A stretch of 22,358 nt of DNA. It comes from a virus. The DNA is taken from the IMG/VR virus record IMGVR_UViG_3300031578_005153, positions 1 through 22,358 of that record; one strand, written 5' to 3'. The notes beneath the pieces were generated by a model. That model worked only from the letters and a program-made list of their open reading frames with translations, was not told the DNA's origin and ran no database searches. Position numbers and translations under genes: made by a program. Positions 1 through 6,415 of this stretch are shown here, piece by piece; position 1 is the stretch's first letter, and every line of letters starts with the position of its first letter.

Positions 1-1318
1 GATGTGCTTCCGATGTTCCCATTGCATCCGTGACGCGCCGAGAAGACACTGCCTGGTACCACCATGTGGGAGCGCTCGAGCGTGAACGTGTCTGCGCCAG
101 CAGCATCAGCTGAGCGGAAGGGTCCGACGCCGGGATGGTGTTGGAGACGAGGTCCTTACATACTTGGAGTGTGGTCTTTTTGATGTCTTGGTTTTGTCGT
201 GCATACTCAGCCCACCACATCGTTTTGAAATCTTCATACTTGATGTACCGGCCAAGGACTTCATCCCACCACGTACCGTAGAAGAGCTCGGGGATGTTCT
301 GTGAAACAGGGCGTCCGGCTGCACCTTCCAGATCTTTCCAGAATGGGCGGCGGCTTCCAGACCACATCGTACCGTTTTGGATTCGGCTGTCGCAGAATAA
401 AAGAACAGCCCGTTCCCACCATACTTTCTTCGACTCGTCGTTCTCCCATCCATCGAACAGTGCGAACTCACGAAGCTCACGCATCGCTCCCGTAAGAGTG
501 TTCTCCTCAAAGTATTTGACCTGTGTCTGAATACCTTCGGCGCTGCCAAACCAGTCTTTGATCGTGGGGTTGACCACAGCCTTATCAGTGCTGTTGTACA
601 CAGCTGCAAGGTCGTCACGGCCACCTAAACGAAGCATATATGCGCAGCTTCCTAAGCTGTTACACTGGAAAATCCCATAGTTGGCTCCTGCGTTATCGCC
701 AATGTCGTTCTCTGCCATGCCGAACGCATCCTGACGGTTGCCCACTTCGTAGTAGGCGATGAGGCTCATGATGCGATAGTTCAGGTCGGGAACGAACGAT
801 GTGGCCTGCGTGATCAACTCTGTTGCCGTGCCTTTGCCGATCACACCATCTACAGGTTCAAGGTTGTTCTTGGTCTGAAACTCCTTCACGGCAGTTTCAG
901 AACCCGCACCGTACCAGCCGTCGACACTACCATCGTACGCAGCAATAGATTTCAGCGCACCCTGGTAAAGAAATACCTCTGGCCTCTTAGTCGTCTTTCT
1001 GATCATGGCTGTGCTGTACCGCTGATACTCCATGGGTCCTCCTCCTGTTGGTGGTTCTACTGGGGGATCTTCTTCGAGCGGGCGTAAGAGCTCAATGGCA
1101 TTCTCGTCAATGAGCGAGATGTTCCAAGTGGTGGTGACGGTAGCGGTGAACACACCACTTACCGTGAACTCCACCACCAAGTCGTCCCCCGACAATTCTG
1201 TTACTGTGAATGTTTGTCCTACGCCGACCGCGATTTTTACGTTCACGTCGGTCCCTACTGCATCAAAGTCAAACGCACGTTTAATACGAATGACATCCCC
1301 TACTCGCCATTCAATCAT
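1..1318 (-). CDS. Modular peptidoglycan hydrolase (endolysin-like), 3' end cut by window edge
   Basis: From ATG at 1318 the frame stays open to the window edge, giving 439 residues without a stop. The start has AAAGGAG six bases upstream. Residues 1-80 form a beta-rich N-terminal domain of unknown function. Residues 81-95 are a Pro/Gly linker (DPPVEPPTGGGP). Around residues 118-168 lies a peptidoglycan-binding type 1 pattern (YQGALKSIAAYDGSVDGWYG, then AVKEFQ and DGVIG). A lysozyme-superfamily-like catalytic region follows, with IAYYEVGN (Glu191) and then AENDIGDNAGANYGIFQ. The spacing from Glu191 to Asp208 resembles GH46 chitosanases as I recall them. The likely role is cell-wall cleavage, either as endolysin or as a virion-associated lysin. 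No signal peptide or membrane segment is visible. A second in-frame ATG at 1033 has a near-perfect Shine-Dalgarno and could give a shorter product. The exact bond cleaved is uncertain. Confidence 0.8.
   Translation of the reverse strand, partial: MIEWRVGDVIRIKRAFDFDAVGTDVNVKIAVGVGQTFTVTELSGDDLVVEFTVSGVFTATVTTTWNISLIDENAIELLRPLEEDPPVEPPTGGGPMEYQRYSTAMIRKTTKRPEVFLYQGALKSIAAYDGSVDGWYGAGSETAVKEFQTKNNLEPVDGVIGKGTATELITQATSFVPDLNYRIMSLIAYYEVGNRQDAFGMAENDIGDNAGANYGIFQCNSLGSCAYMLRLGGRDDLAAVYNSTDKAVVNPTIKDWFGSAEGIQTQVKYFEENTLTGAMRELREFALFDGWENDESKKVWWERAVLLFCDSRIQNGTMWSGSRRPFWKDLEGAAGRPVSQNIPELFYGTWWDEVLGRYIKYEDFKTMWWAEYARQNQDIKKTTLQVCKDLVSNTIPASDPSAQLMLLAQTRSRSSAPTWWYQAVSSRRVTDAMGTSEAH
1037..1046 (-). 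promoter_or_regulatory. Strong internal Shine-Dalgarno inside the hydrolase gene
   Basis: Read on the minus strand this is AGGAGGAGGA followed by CCC and ATG at 1033. AGGAGG lies seven bases from the ATG, in frame with the start at 1318. It sits in the Thr-Gly-Gly-Gly-Pro linker codons. It could start a second polypeptide lacking the N-terminal 95 residues. Whether it is used is inference; Gly-rich linkers written with GGA codons can mimic such a site. Confidence 0.5.
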
Positions 1319-1330
1319 CTGTTGCTCCTT

Positions 1331-1579
1331 TTACTGGACCCGTTTCAGGTATTTCTGTGCCACCCAGCGACGCACTTCAACGTCGTCTGATGCTGGGAAG
1401 CACAGATACGCTTCCCCATTTTTCACTTTTTCTATGGTTGCTTGAGCTCCCGTAGGAAGTGAGAGCTCCAAAGATCGGCTGTGGTAAGTTGCTACAGGGT
1501 GGTTGACTGGTAATGTGACAGTGATGCTCAAATCGTAATTGAGCTCCACGACATCCCCGCAACGGAATTGTCTGGGCAT
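1331..1579 (-). CDS. Small protein of unknown function, 82 aa
   Basis: The 82-residue protein starts at ATG 1579 with GGAGG seven bases upstream and ends in TAA 12 bases before the hydrolase start. I do not recognise the family. It is mostly predicted beta strand: CGDVVELNYDLSITVTLPV near residues 7-25, then a Lys-Asn-Gly-Glu turn, and a C-terminal VRRWVAQKYLKRVQ. This would suit a small SH3-like barrel. The opening GDVVEL loosely resembles GDVIRI at the start of the neighbouring hydrolase, so the two may share a fold; this is a weak similarity. There is no signal peptide, membrane segment or cysteine cluster. A lysis or virion role is possible only from its position. Confidence 0.7.
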   Translation of the reverse strand: MPRQFRCGDVVELNYDLSITVTLPVNHPVATYHSRSLELSLPTGAQATIEKVKNGEAYLCFPASDDVEVRRWVAQKYLKRVQ

Positions 1580-1640
1580 AGCTAATCCTCCAAGTAGAAG
1601 ATTAACTATTTATTTTCGGGAATTCGGAAAGGAGGGAGGG

Positions 1641-2057
1641 CTAGTCTACGATATACATCTTGCGGAACTTCTCATCGGTAACCTTGTATCCATCGGTACC
1701 GTCTTCGTTGTTGAAGACGATCCAATCGCCTGCCTTGTAGTGCGACTCGCCTTCTTTAGTTTTGACAGCACCATCCTCCGTGGCTTTCTTAGCCCAGACG
1801 GAACCTGTCTTGAAGTAGATGCCAGGGGTGTCGGGGTCCACGAGGGTGTACGTACTTGCGAAGCTCTCCACGTCGATGGTGTAGCACTCGCCGCCGTTGT
1901 TGACAAGCCAGTCACCCTCCCTTGCCGTATTGATGCCACCCCACTTTTTATACTGGAGAACCCCTGCTGCGTTTGTGTTATAGAGTGCCAGGTTCAGCTG
2001 GACGGCCACGATGGTAGCGTCTTTTCTGCGGGCGTACTTGGTCAGTCCATTTTCCAT
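1641..2057 (-). CDS. Tandem PGDYG-like domain protein, 138 aa
   Basis: The start at ATG 2057 has AGGGAGGTGA upstream, and only three bases separate it from the kinase stop, so it is probably co-translated with the triad. It has two related halves. The first ends in REGDWLVNNGGECYTIDVES followed by FASTY (about residues 46-70). The second ends in YKAGDWIVFNNEDGTDGYKV followed by TDEKFRKMY (about 107-135). The pattern Gly-Asp-aromatic-(hydrophobic)2, then Tyr-x-(Ile/Val), then Phe-x(3)-Tyr matches the bacterial PGDYG family as I remember it. The molecular role of that family is not known to me. No catalytic motif is evident. Its position next to the kinase suggests a small binding partner or substrate; this is inference. 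Confidence 0.75.
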   Translation of the reverse strand: MENGLTKYARRKDATIVAVQLNLALYNTNAAGVLQYKKWGGINTAREGDWLVNNGGECYTIDVESFASTYTLVDPDTPGIYFKTGSVWAKKATEDGAVKTKEGESHYKAGDWIVFNNEDGTDGYKVTDEKFRKMYIVD

Positions 2058-2060
2058 AAC

Positions 2061-3758
2061 TCACCTCCCTGGTTTCATGCTCATCTGGTAGAGCTTGTTT
2101 CCACGATAGAAGTGCAGCTGCCCCTTCACGCGAGCCAGCAGCATGTCACCGCCAAGCACTGGGTCTTCAAGGTAGCTCAATTTATTAGAACGCCTGTCCG
2201 CTTTGAACACCTCGAGTTTTTCATCCTCGTTCAGACAAACTGTTACACCAGAATCAAGTACGACAAAGTTGAGCCCAGATGGCGTGATGTCCTCCACCAC
2301 GCGCACATCGTACAGCACGTCCTCGAAGCGGAATACCAGACGGTCGTACTGCCCCTTCTTTTCTCCGATGACCATCAGTACCCCACGGTCGTACCTGGCG
2401 TCGACCACCCGGTACCCCTTGAGCTCATCAGGCAGTATCTGGTGCGTGACACCGCTTTTCGGGAACACCGTCACGACCATGGTGCCCAGCATATCCTGGA
2501 TCACCACCCCCGAGAACATCTGAGTAGCGTTCTCTAGTACAGTAGCCGCCAGCTGTGTCGTCGCTACCACGTCGGCTCCCATGTCCACTAGGACAAGCTC
2601 GTACACGTTGTCACGTACACGCATGTACACACGACCGTCGTACGCCATCATGTCCGAAGGCTCCAGTGGGAACGCAATGCCTTGGCGGTCTGTTAGGTTG
2701 TAGAGTTTTGCTCCACGACTAGTGCGCGTTACTGATACCGCTTTGCTGCGTCGTGGACTGTAGGCTATCGAAGTCACCGCTGTCCCAGCTTCTGGAATCG
2801 GGTGCCCGTTCAGCCACACGAAATTGTCTGTCACCACCGCTGTGTGCTGCCCGAAGTCCCACACGCCGCGTATCACACACTTGTCATCACTGTACGAACT
2901 CACCTCTATGATGTCTAGCAGGTTGGTCCCGATGATCTCCCGCAAGTCGGGTACCAGTACCATCACCATGCCAGATTGCACCGGGGGCGCGACACGCTTC
3001 CCATCCTCGAACACCGCTCGGTACCAATCGCGGTACTCACTTGGAATGACCGATACCGGATACGCAGCCTTAGGTACGCGCACGCTCGAGTTGAACACCG
3101 ACACATTAGCTATCATGCGTGCGTCGAGCCCCTTCAGCTGCTTGTGCTTCCCCTTGAAAGGATGGATGCCACAGAACATTTGGAAGCTCACTACGCTAAA
3201 CGCAAACCAGTCCGTGAGTGTTGTGAACCCTCTTGACCCCTTCATGTGCCGGTCACGAATGCTTTCCATCAACGCTGTCGCTGGGAAGCTCTTTGTTTGG
3301 TAGGAATCTGCATCGATGAAAAATATCTCATCAAACTTCTTGTCCACCAGGAAATTCATTTCGTTGAGGTCGACAAGCAGTATCTTCGACTGGTGAACGT
3401 GATGCACACCCTCCTGTAGCTCGCGTACGAGGTGGGTGATTTGCCCAAGGTCCAGCCCGTTACGCTCCCGGAAAGCTCGAGGGAACAGCTGGCACAGTGC
3501 GTACCCTCCCTTCACGCAGGCCATTGTGTATCCAATGGGAAGCCCCTTCGCGTTGGTGAGCACATCAACTGGTTTCACAATGCGTTTGTCTTTGAGAACA
3601 GACAACTCCTGGATCTTCGCCACCGGGATCATCTTCTTCCGGTCCGCGTAAATCTTGTACGCTGTGCTCCCCCGTGCGTACACAGCACCCTCACCCCCCT
3701 GGCCAAGGTAGTTCCGCTTGTCGAGTTGTACAGCTTGTCCGTTCACATAGACTTGCAT
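2061..3758 (-). CDS. Atypical Ser/Thr protein-kinase-like protein with beta-rich C-terminal domain
   Basis: 565 residues. The N-terminal half (about 1-275) has a kinase layout: glycine-rich loop LGQGGEGAVY at 18-27, a Lys at 35 in AYKIY, and Glu51 as candidate alpha-C glutamate. The catalytic-loop equivalent is LLVDLNEMNFLVD, with Asp130 and Asn135. The metal-binding equivalent is FIDADSYQT with Asp149, and DWFAFSVVSFQMFCGIHPF lies at 183-201. HRD is replaced by LVD and DFG by DAD. I associate the D-x-DS(F/Y)Q pattern with kinases of the TerY-P type. Residues about 280-565 are repeated short beta strands that could form a propeller; no known family was recognised. It should phosphorylate proteins on Ser/Thr, opposed by the adjacent phosphatase. 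Its Shine-Dalgarno lies in the end of the PP2C gene. Activity and targets are untested. Confidence 0.85.
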   Translation of the reverse strand: MQVYVNGQAVQLDKRNYLGQGGEGAVYARGSTAYKIYADRKKMIPVAKIQELSVLKDKRIVKPVDVLTNAKGLPIGYTMACVKGGYALCQLFPRAFRERNGLDLGQITHLVRELQEGVHHVHQSKILLVDLNEMNFLVDKKFDEIFFIDADSYQTKSFPATALMESIRDRHMKGSRGFTTLTDWFAFSVVSFQMFCGIHPFKGKHKQLKGLDARMIANVSVFNSSVRVPKAAYPVSVIPSEYRDWYRAVFEDGKRVAPPVQSGMVMVLVPDLREIIGTNLLDIIEVSSYSDDKCVIRGVWDFGQHTAVVTDNFVWLNGHPIPEAGTAVTSIAYSPRRSKAVSVTRTSRGAKLYNLTDRQGIAFPLEPSDMMAYDGRVYMRVRDNVYELVLVDMGADVVATTQLAATVLENATQMFSGVVIQDMLGTMVVTVFPKSGVTHQILPDELKGYRVVDARYDRGVLMVIGEKKGQYDRLVFRFEDVLYDVRVVEDITPSGLNFVVLDSGVTVCLNEDEKLEVFKADRRSNKLSYLEDPVLGGDMLLARVKGQLHFYRGNKLYQMSMKPGR

Positions 3759-3760
3759 GG

Positions 3761-4672
3761 CTACTCCTCCTCTACGTACTCCTCTGCATACACTGCTGCC
3801 ATTGAGAAGTCGTCATAATGTGACCACCCGTGCTCAGCGCAGTACTTGCTCAGGAAGCGTTTGCACCGTCGTGTGACAAACTCTCCCCTCACACTTTTAA
3901 GTTTCATCAATTGCTGAAGAACCTCTTGCAGTGGAATATTCTCCAGCTGTCCCAACACATTCTTTTTCTGGAAAGAGTGTACACCGTCTGAAAGTACAGC
4001 CACCATGTCGAAGTGGCTTCTATTGAACCGCTCGATATGCCAAAACGTTTCGGGGTCACGTGTTACACGACTGTCCAGACGTCGGTCGTCCATCTCAGGA
4101 TCAGGTACTCCCGCTCCCATTCTGCCATCGTACAGCATGAACTTCATCGTCCGAACGCCACATCCTCCTTCGAGAACGCCTGTGTTTAGCTGTCCTGTGG
4201 TGTACGCCTCGAGTCTTTTCTGGTCCATCTGGTAGCTGAGATATGCAGGAGCATTGTGGTTAAATTCGATTTCCTGTGTGTGAATAGTTCCATCACGGTG
4301 ACGAGCTACGATTACACCATCCCCTGAAGCAGCTACGTTGATAAAGCGTGATGTCGTGTACACGAGTAGCAGAGTGGAATCCAGGCATTCCTGAGGAAGT
4401 ATTCTCCCCATCATGGCGCATGCGTGCGGTAGGACAGCGTGCTCGTTGAATTCATAAGGAGGGGACAGTCGCAACGCTTCCTGCGCACCAAGGCACAAGA
4501 AGCGGGCTCCTATGTCAGTGTGTCTAGAGGAGGAGCACCCGTCAGCTACAGCAGCAAAGAATCGCTCCTGACCTCTGGCATAGGATTCTGCTACTTCCAC
4601 TGTCCCAGCCAGCGCGTAGTCTTCACAGATTTTGTGGCTGCTGCCGATGGCAAAATAAGAGTCGGCGTACAC
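3761..4672 (-). CDS. PP2C-family protein phosphatase
   Basis: 303 residues, close to the usual length of a single PP2C domain. The start is GTG at 4672, supported by AGGAGGT five bases upstream. Metal-binding signatures appear in order: CEDYA (Asp18), AVADGCSSS (Asp44), LDSTL (Asp98), ASGDGV (Asp118), LSDGV (Asp229) and HYDDFS (Asp287, Asp288). These match the Mn/Mg-dependent Ser/Thr phosphatase fold. It probably removes phosphates placed by the kinase encoded two bases downstream. The insert around 166-215, rich in Gly, Asp and Arg, is not typical and may bind a partner. The last codons GAG GAG GAG (Glu-Glu-Glu), just before the stop, also form the kinase ribosome-binding site, so the two genes should be translated together. 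No membrane segment is seen. Confidence 0.9.
   Translation of the reverse strand: MYADSYFAIGSSHKICEDYALAGTVEVAESYARGQERFFAAVADGCSSSRHTDIGARFLCLGAQEALRLSPPYEFNEHAVLPHACAMMGRILPQECLDSTLLLVYTTSRFINVAASGDGVIVARHRDGTIHTQEIEFNHNAPAYLSYQMDQKRLEAYTTGQLNTGVLEGGCGVRTMKFMLYDGRMGAGVPDPEMDDRRLDSRVTRDPETFWHIERFNRSHFDMVAVLSDGVHSFQKKNVLGQLENIPLQEVLQQLMKLKSVRGEFVTRRCKRFLSKYCAEHGWSHYDDFSMAAVYAEEYVEEE
3766..3771 (-). promoter_or_regulatory. Kinase Shine-Dalgarno embedded in the PP2C 3' codons
   Basis: On the minus strand the run is GAGGAGGAGTAGCCATG. AGGAGG lies in the final three Glu codons of the phosphatase, followed by its TAG stop and the kinase ATG at 3758, with seven-base spacing. Terminating ribosomes would sit on the kinase start region, so coupling is likely. 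Confidence 0.7.
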
Positions 4673-4686
4673 GAGTACCTCCTGAG

Positions 4687-4718
4687 CAGGTGGCCCAGGC
4701 CCTCCCCCAGGCCACCTG
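4687..4718 (-). repeat. Nine-base-pair intergenic inverted repeat upstream of PP2C
   Basis: CAGGTGGCC (4687-4695) and GGCCACCTG (4710-4718) are perfect inverted arms around a 14-base loop rich in one strand's G. The repeat fills most of the gap between the vWA stop and the PP2C Shine-Dalgarno. No T-run follows, so it is not a classical factor-independent terminator. A role in mRNA stability, or in setting expression between the vWA protein and the phosphatase, is plausible. Confidence 0.65.
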
Positions 4719-4728
4719 GTGTTGAGAG

Positions 4729-5472
4729 CTAGAAGCTTAATGATTTCGACGCGCCGCCTGTCCCGAGGGCCTGAGATTGTGAAGAAATCGACTTCGAGAT
4801 GAACTGACCCAGCTTCGCCAGGGTCTTATCATTCGCGTCCGCGATCTCCACGTACTGCGTGAACCCAGCCTCGTCGGTGAACGCCTTGAGGTAGTCGCTG
4901 AGGTTCGTCGCGTTCACCCCGATGAGCACAGAGATGATGGACTCCATCGACTCCGCTTTCACCGCTTCCTTCATGGCGTCCTTTACCATGTCACGGGTGA
5001 GCTTGGAGCGGTTGTCCATGCCATCGGTGATCACGAAGACCGCTCCGTTCACGTCGAAGTCCTGCTCGGTCAGGTCGCGCCCGTACTGCACCATCGACTG
5101 CACACCGTTGTAGGTAGCATCGTACAGAGCCGTGAGACCCTTGGTTTGGATGCAGCCGTCGTAGTCGTCCTCGTTGCACTCCGACAGCGGCTTGAACCCG
5201 TGGAACTCGTCCACCGTGGAGTTGAAGGTGATCACCCGCAGCATGAGGTTGTCCGCTCGAGGGCTGCGTCGACAAGCCTTGGCGACTTCCTTGACCACCT
5301 TCTCCATCTCGTCCACGAAGCCATTGATGGAAGGGCTGCAGTCGATCACCAGGAGTGCAAGCGTATACTCAGACGCTCCTAGCTCACCAATGCGTTTGGC
5401 AGAAAAACTGAAATTGGAAGCTCCCATCTGATGGGTTTCCATTGTGGGGTCGTCGGTTCCTAGACGTGGCAT
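4729..5472 (-). CDS. vWA-domain protein, TerY-like
   Basis: 247 residues; ATG at 5472 follows AGGAGGT at a good distance. The von Willebrand A fold is evident from the metal-ion-dependent adhesion site: LLVIDCSPS (Asp44, Ser46, Ser48), the threonine in KGLTALYDAT (Thr114) and VFVITDGMDN (Asp150). The first 35 residues and the C-terminal Ser-rich tail (SSQSQALGTGGASKSLSF) lie outside the core, and the tail is a candidate for phosphorylation. vWA domains usually bind partner proteins through a divalent metal. Together with the phosphatase and kinase genes downstream, this matches the TerY-P triad described in comparative genomics of tellurite-resistance-associated stress systems. No signal peptide is present, so it should be cytoplasmic. 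The triad assignment is inference from domains and order. Confidence 0.88.
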   Translation of the reverse strand: MPRLGTDDPTMETHQMGASNFSFSAKRIGELGASEYTLALLVIDCSPSINGFVDEMEKVVKEVAKACRRSPRADNLMLRVITFNSTVDEFHGFKPLSECNEDDYDGCIQTKGLTALYDATYNGVQSMVQYGRDLTEQDFDVNGAVFVITDGMDNRSKLTRDMVKDAMKEAVKAESMESIISVLIGVNATNLSDYLKAFTDEAGFTQYVEIADANDKTLAKLGQFISKSISSQSQALGTGGASKSLSF

Positions 5473-5494
5473 AATATACCTCCTCGTAATATGG

Positions 5495-5512
5495 AGTCCT
5501 CAGTGGAGGACT
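5495..5512 (-). repeat. Seven-base-pair hairpin between nicotinamidase and vWA genes
   Basis: AGTCCTC (5495-5501) and GAGGACT (5506-5512) are perfect arms around a four-base loop. The hairpin starts eight bases after the upstream stop codon and is followed by the vWA Shine-Dalgarno. The bases after it are not a T-run, so a terminator is unlikely. A processing or stability element is possible. Confidence 0.6.
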
Positions 5513-5519
5513 GTAATGA

Positions 5520-6326
5520 CTATTTCAAGAAGTCGACCGTGGTGGTGAGCTTCATGCCCTTCCCGGTCAACTCCTTGACGAAGTCCTCGCCCAGGTTGTC
5601 GAACCCAGGTACGTTCGAGGAGGCGTCCGTCAGCAGGTGCACCTTCTCGATGTACTTCGGGTCGCTGAACGCATCCGCCGTGTCCCGCATGGTGTTGGCC
5701 ACACAGTGTGACAGCGCCTGGCCCGCCAGCAGAATGATGTCCGCGTCCTCGAGCGTCTGCACGAACTTCGCGTTCAACTGCGTGGTGGGGTCCTCCGGGT
5801 CCGGTACTTCAGCCTTCACCGCACTGAAGTGCTCGGTAAAAACATTCGATCCCTTCGTCACGAAGTCCACCGTGGCGAAGCTGTCCTCCCACTTCTGGAG
5901 TGCCTCGAACAGCGCAGGGTACACGTTGTGCCCCCAGCTGCCGATGAGACAGTGCGGTGGCCAGATGCAGTGAGGGTAGCGTCCGTTGGCCTCGAGTTGC
6001 TGCAGGTACTCCAGCGACCGCCCCTGAAGGCTGGGCATTTTCGCGTTCCACTTGCCTGCTTGGACGTCGGCTGCGGTGATGATGGTGAAGGGGTCGGGAC
6101 GGGCACCCGAGGAATCCTTCCACCAGATGGGGTGGGCGATGTCGACCTTGCGGTGGCTGTCGAGGGTGACGTGAATGTCATCGAGTTTCGGATGAATCCG
6201 CTGGACCATGGTTGCTAGGCGCTCCATGTCCTTCTCAGCCCCAGGAACGTACAGCGAGCCGTTGGGGTCGCAGAAATCGTTTTGGGGATCGATACAAACT
6301 AAATGAATGGATACAGGCTTGCTCAT
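5520..6326 (-). CDS. pncA: Nicotinamidase-like cysteine hydrolase (isochorismatase superfamily)
   Basis: 268 residues, longer than typical bacterial PncA (about 190-215). ATG at 6326 follows AAAGGA. The expected catalytic triad is visible: Asp13 in VCIDPQNDFC, Lys158 in VTKGSN and Cys208 in ALSHCVANTMRD. Candidate metal ligands are Asp56, His58 and His65 in TLDSHRKVDIAHP, and WPPHC at 122-126 is also typical. GSLYVPGA near residue 23 fits the family. Nicotinamidase converts nicotinamide to nicotinate for NAD+ salvage. Extra segments around 66-120 and 160-190 may change substrate choice, so another amidase of the superfamily cannot be excluded. The gene sits between the nucleotide-metabolism block and the phosphorylation triad, with hairpins on both sides. 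The symbol is given by family resemblance. Confidence 0.82.
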   Translation of the reverse strand: MSKPVSIHLVCIDPQNDFCDPNGSLYVPGAEKDMERLATMVQRIHPKLDDIHVTLDSHRKVDIAHPIWWKDSSGARPDPFTIITAADVQAGKWNAKMPSLQGRSLEYLQQLEANGRYPHCIWPPHCLIGSWGHNVYPALFEALQKWEDSFATVDFVTKGSNVFTEHFSAVKAEVPDPEDPTTQLNAKFVQTLEDADIILLAGQALSHCVANTMRDTADAFSDPKYIEKVHLLTDASSNVPGFDNLGEDFVKELTGKGMKLTTTVDFLK

Positions 6327-6350
6327 TGTAATGTTCCTTTCGTAATTGTT

Positions 6351-6373
6351 AGCGACCTGCCTCTACAGTCGCT
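6351..6373 (-). repeat. Short inverted repeat in the nicotinamidase leader
   Basis: AGCGAC (6351-6356) and GTCGCT (6368-6373) are six-base inverted arms around an 11-base loop, about 25 bases upstream of the ATG at 6326. The 89-base gap that holds it is the longest in the window. It may be a leader hairpin; there is no T-run to suggest a terminator. Chance occurrence is possible. Confidence 0.4.
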
Positions 6374-6415
6374 CTGCTTGCTGTTAATTACTCGTACATT
6401 TTCTTCGTGACGATG

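Noticed and set aside
106-624. Minus-strand frame of 172 codons within the lysin gene
   Set aside because: It is in another frame from the hydrolase. The product is Ser/Arg-rich low-complexity without motifs, and the hydrolase frame through the same bases shows domain motifs and stays open to the window edge.
1605-1630. Symmetric-looking TTCGGGAATTCGGAA near a gene junction
   Set aside because: The arms do not pair properly (it is closer to a short direct repeat) and no T-run follows, so it is not a terminator.
1539-2537. Long plus-strand open frame of 332 codons
   Set aside because: It lies opposite two minus-strand genes with strong ribosome-binding sites and recognisable domains. It has no family motif of its own and crosses their boundaries.
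4991-5275. Minus-strand 94-codon frame inside the vWA gene
   Set aside because: It is an out-of-frame shadow of the vWA domain with a repetitive Gln/Arg/Gly composition and no ribosome-binding site.
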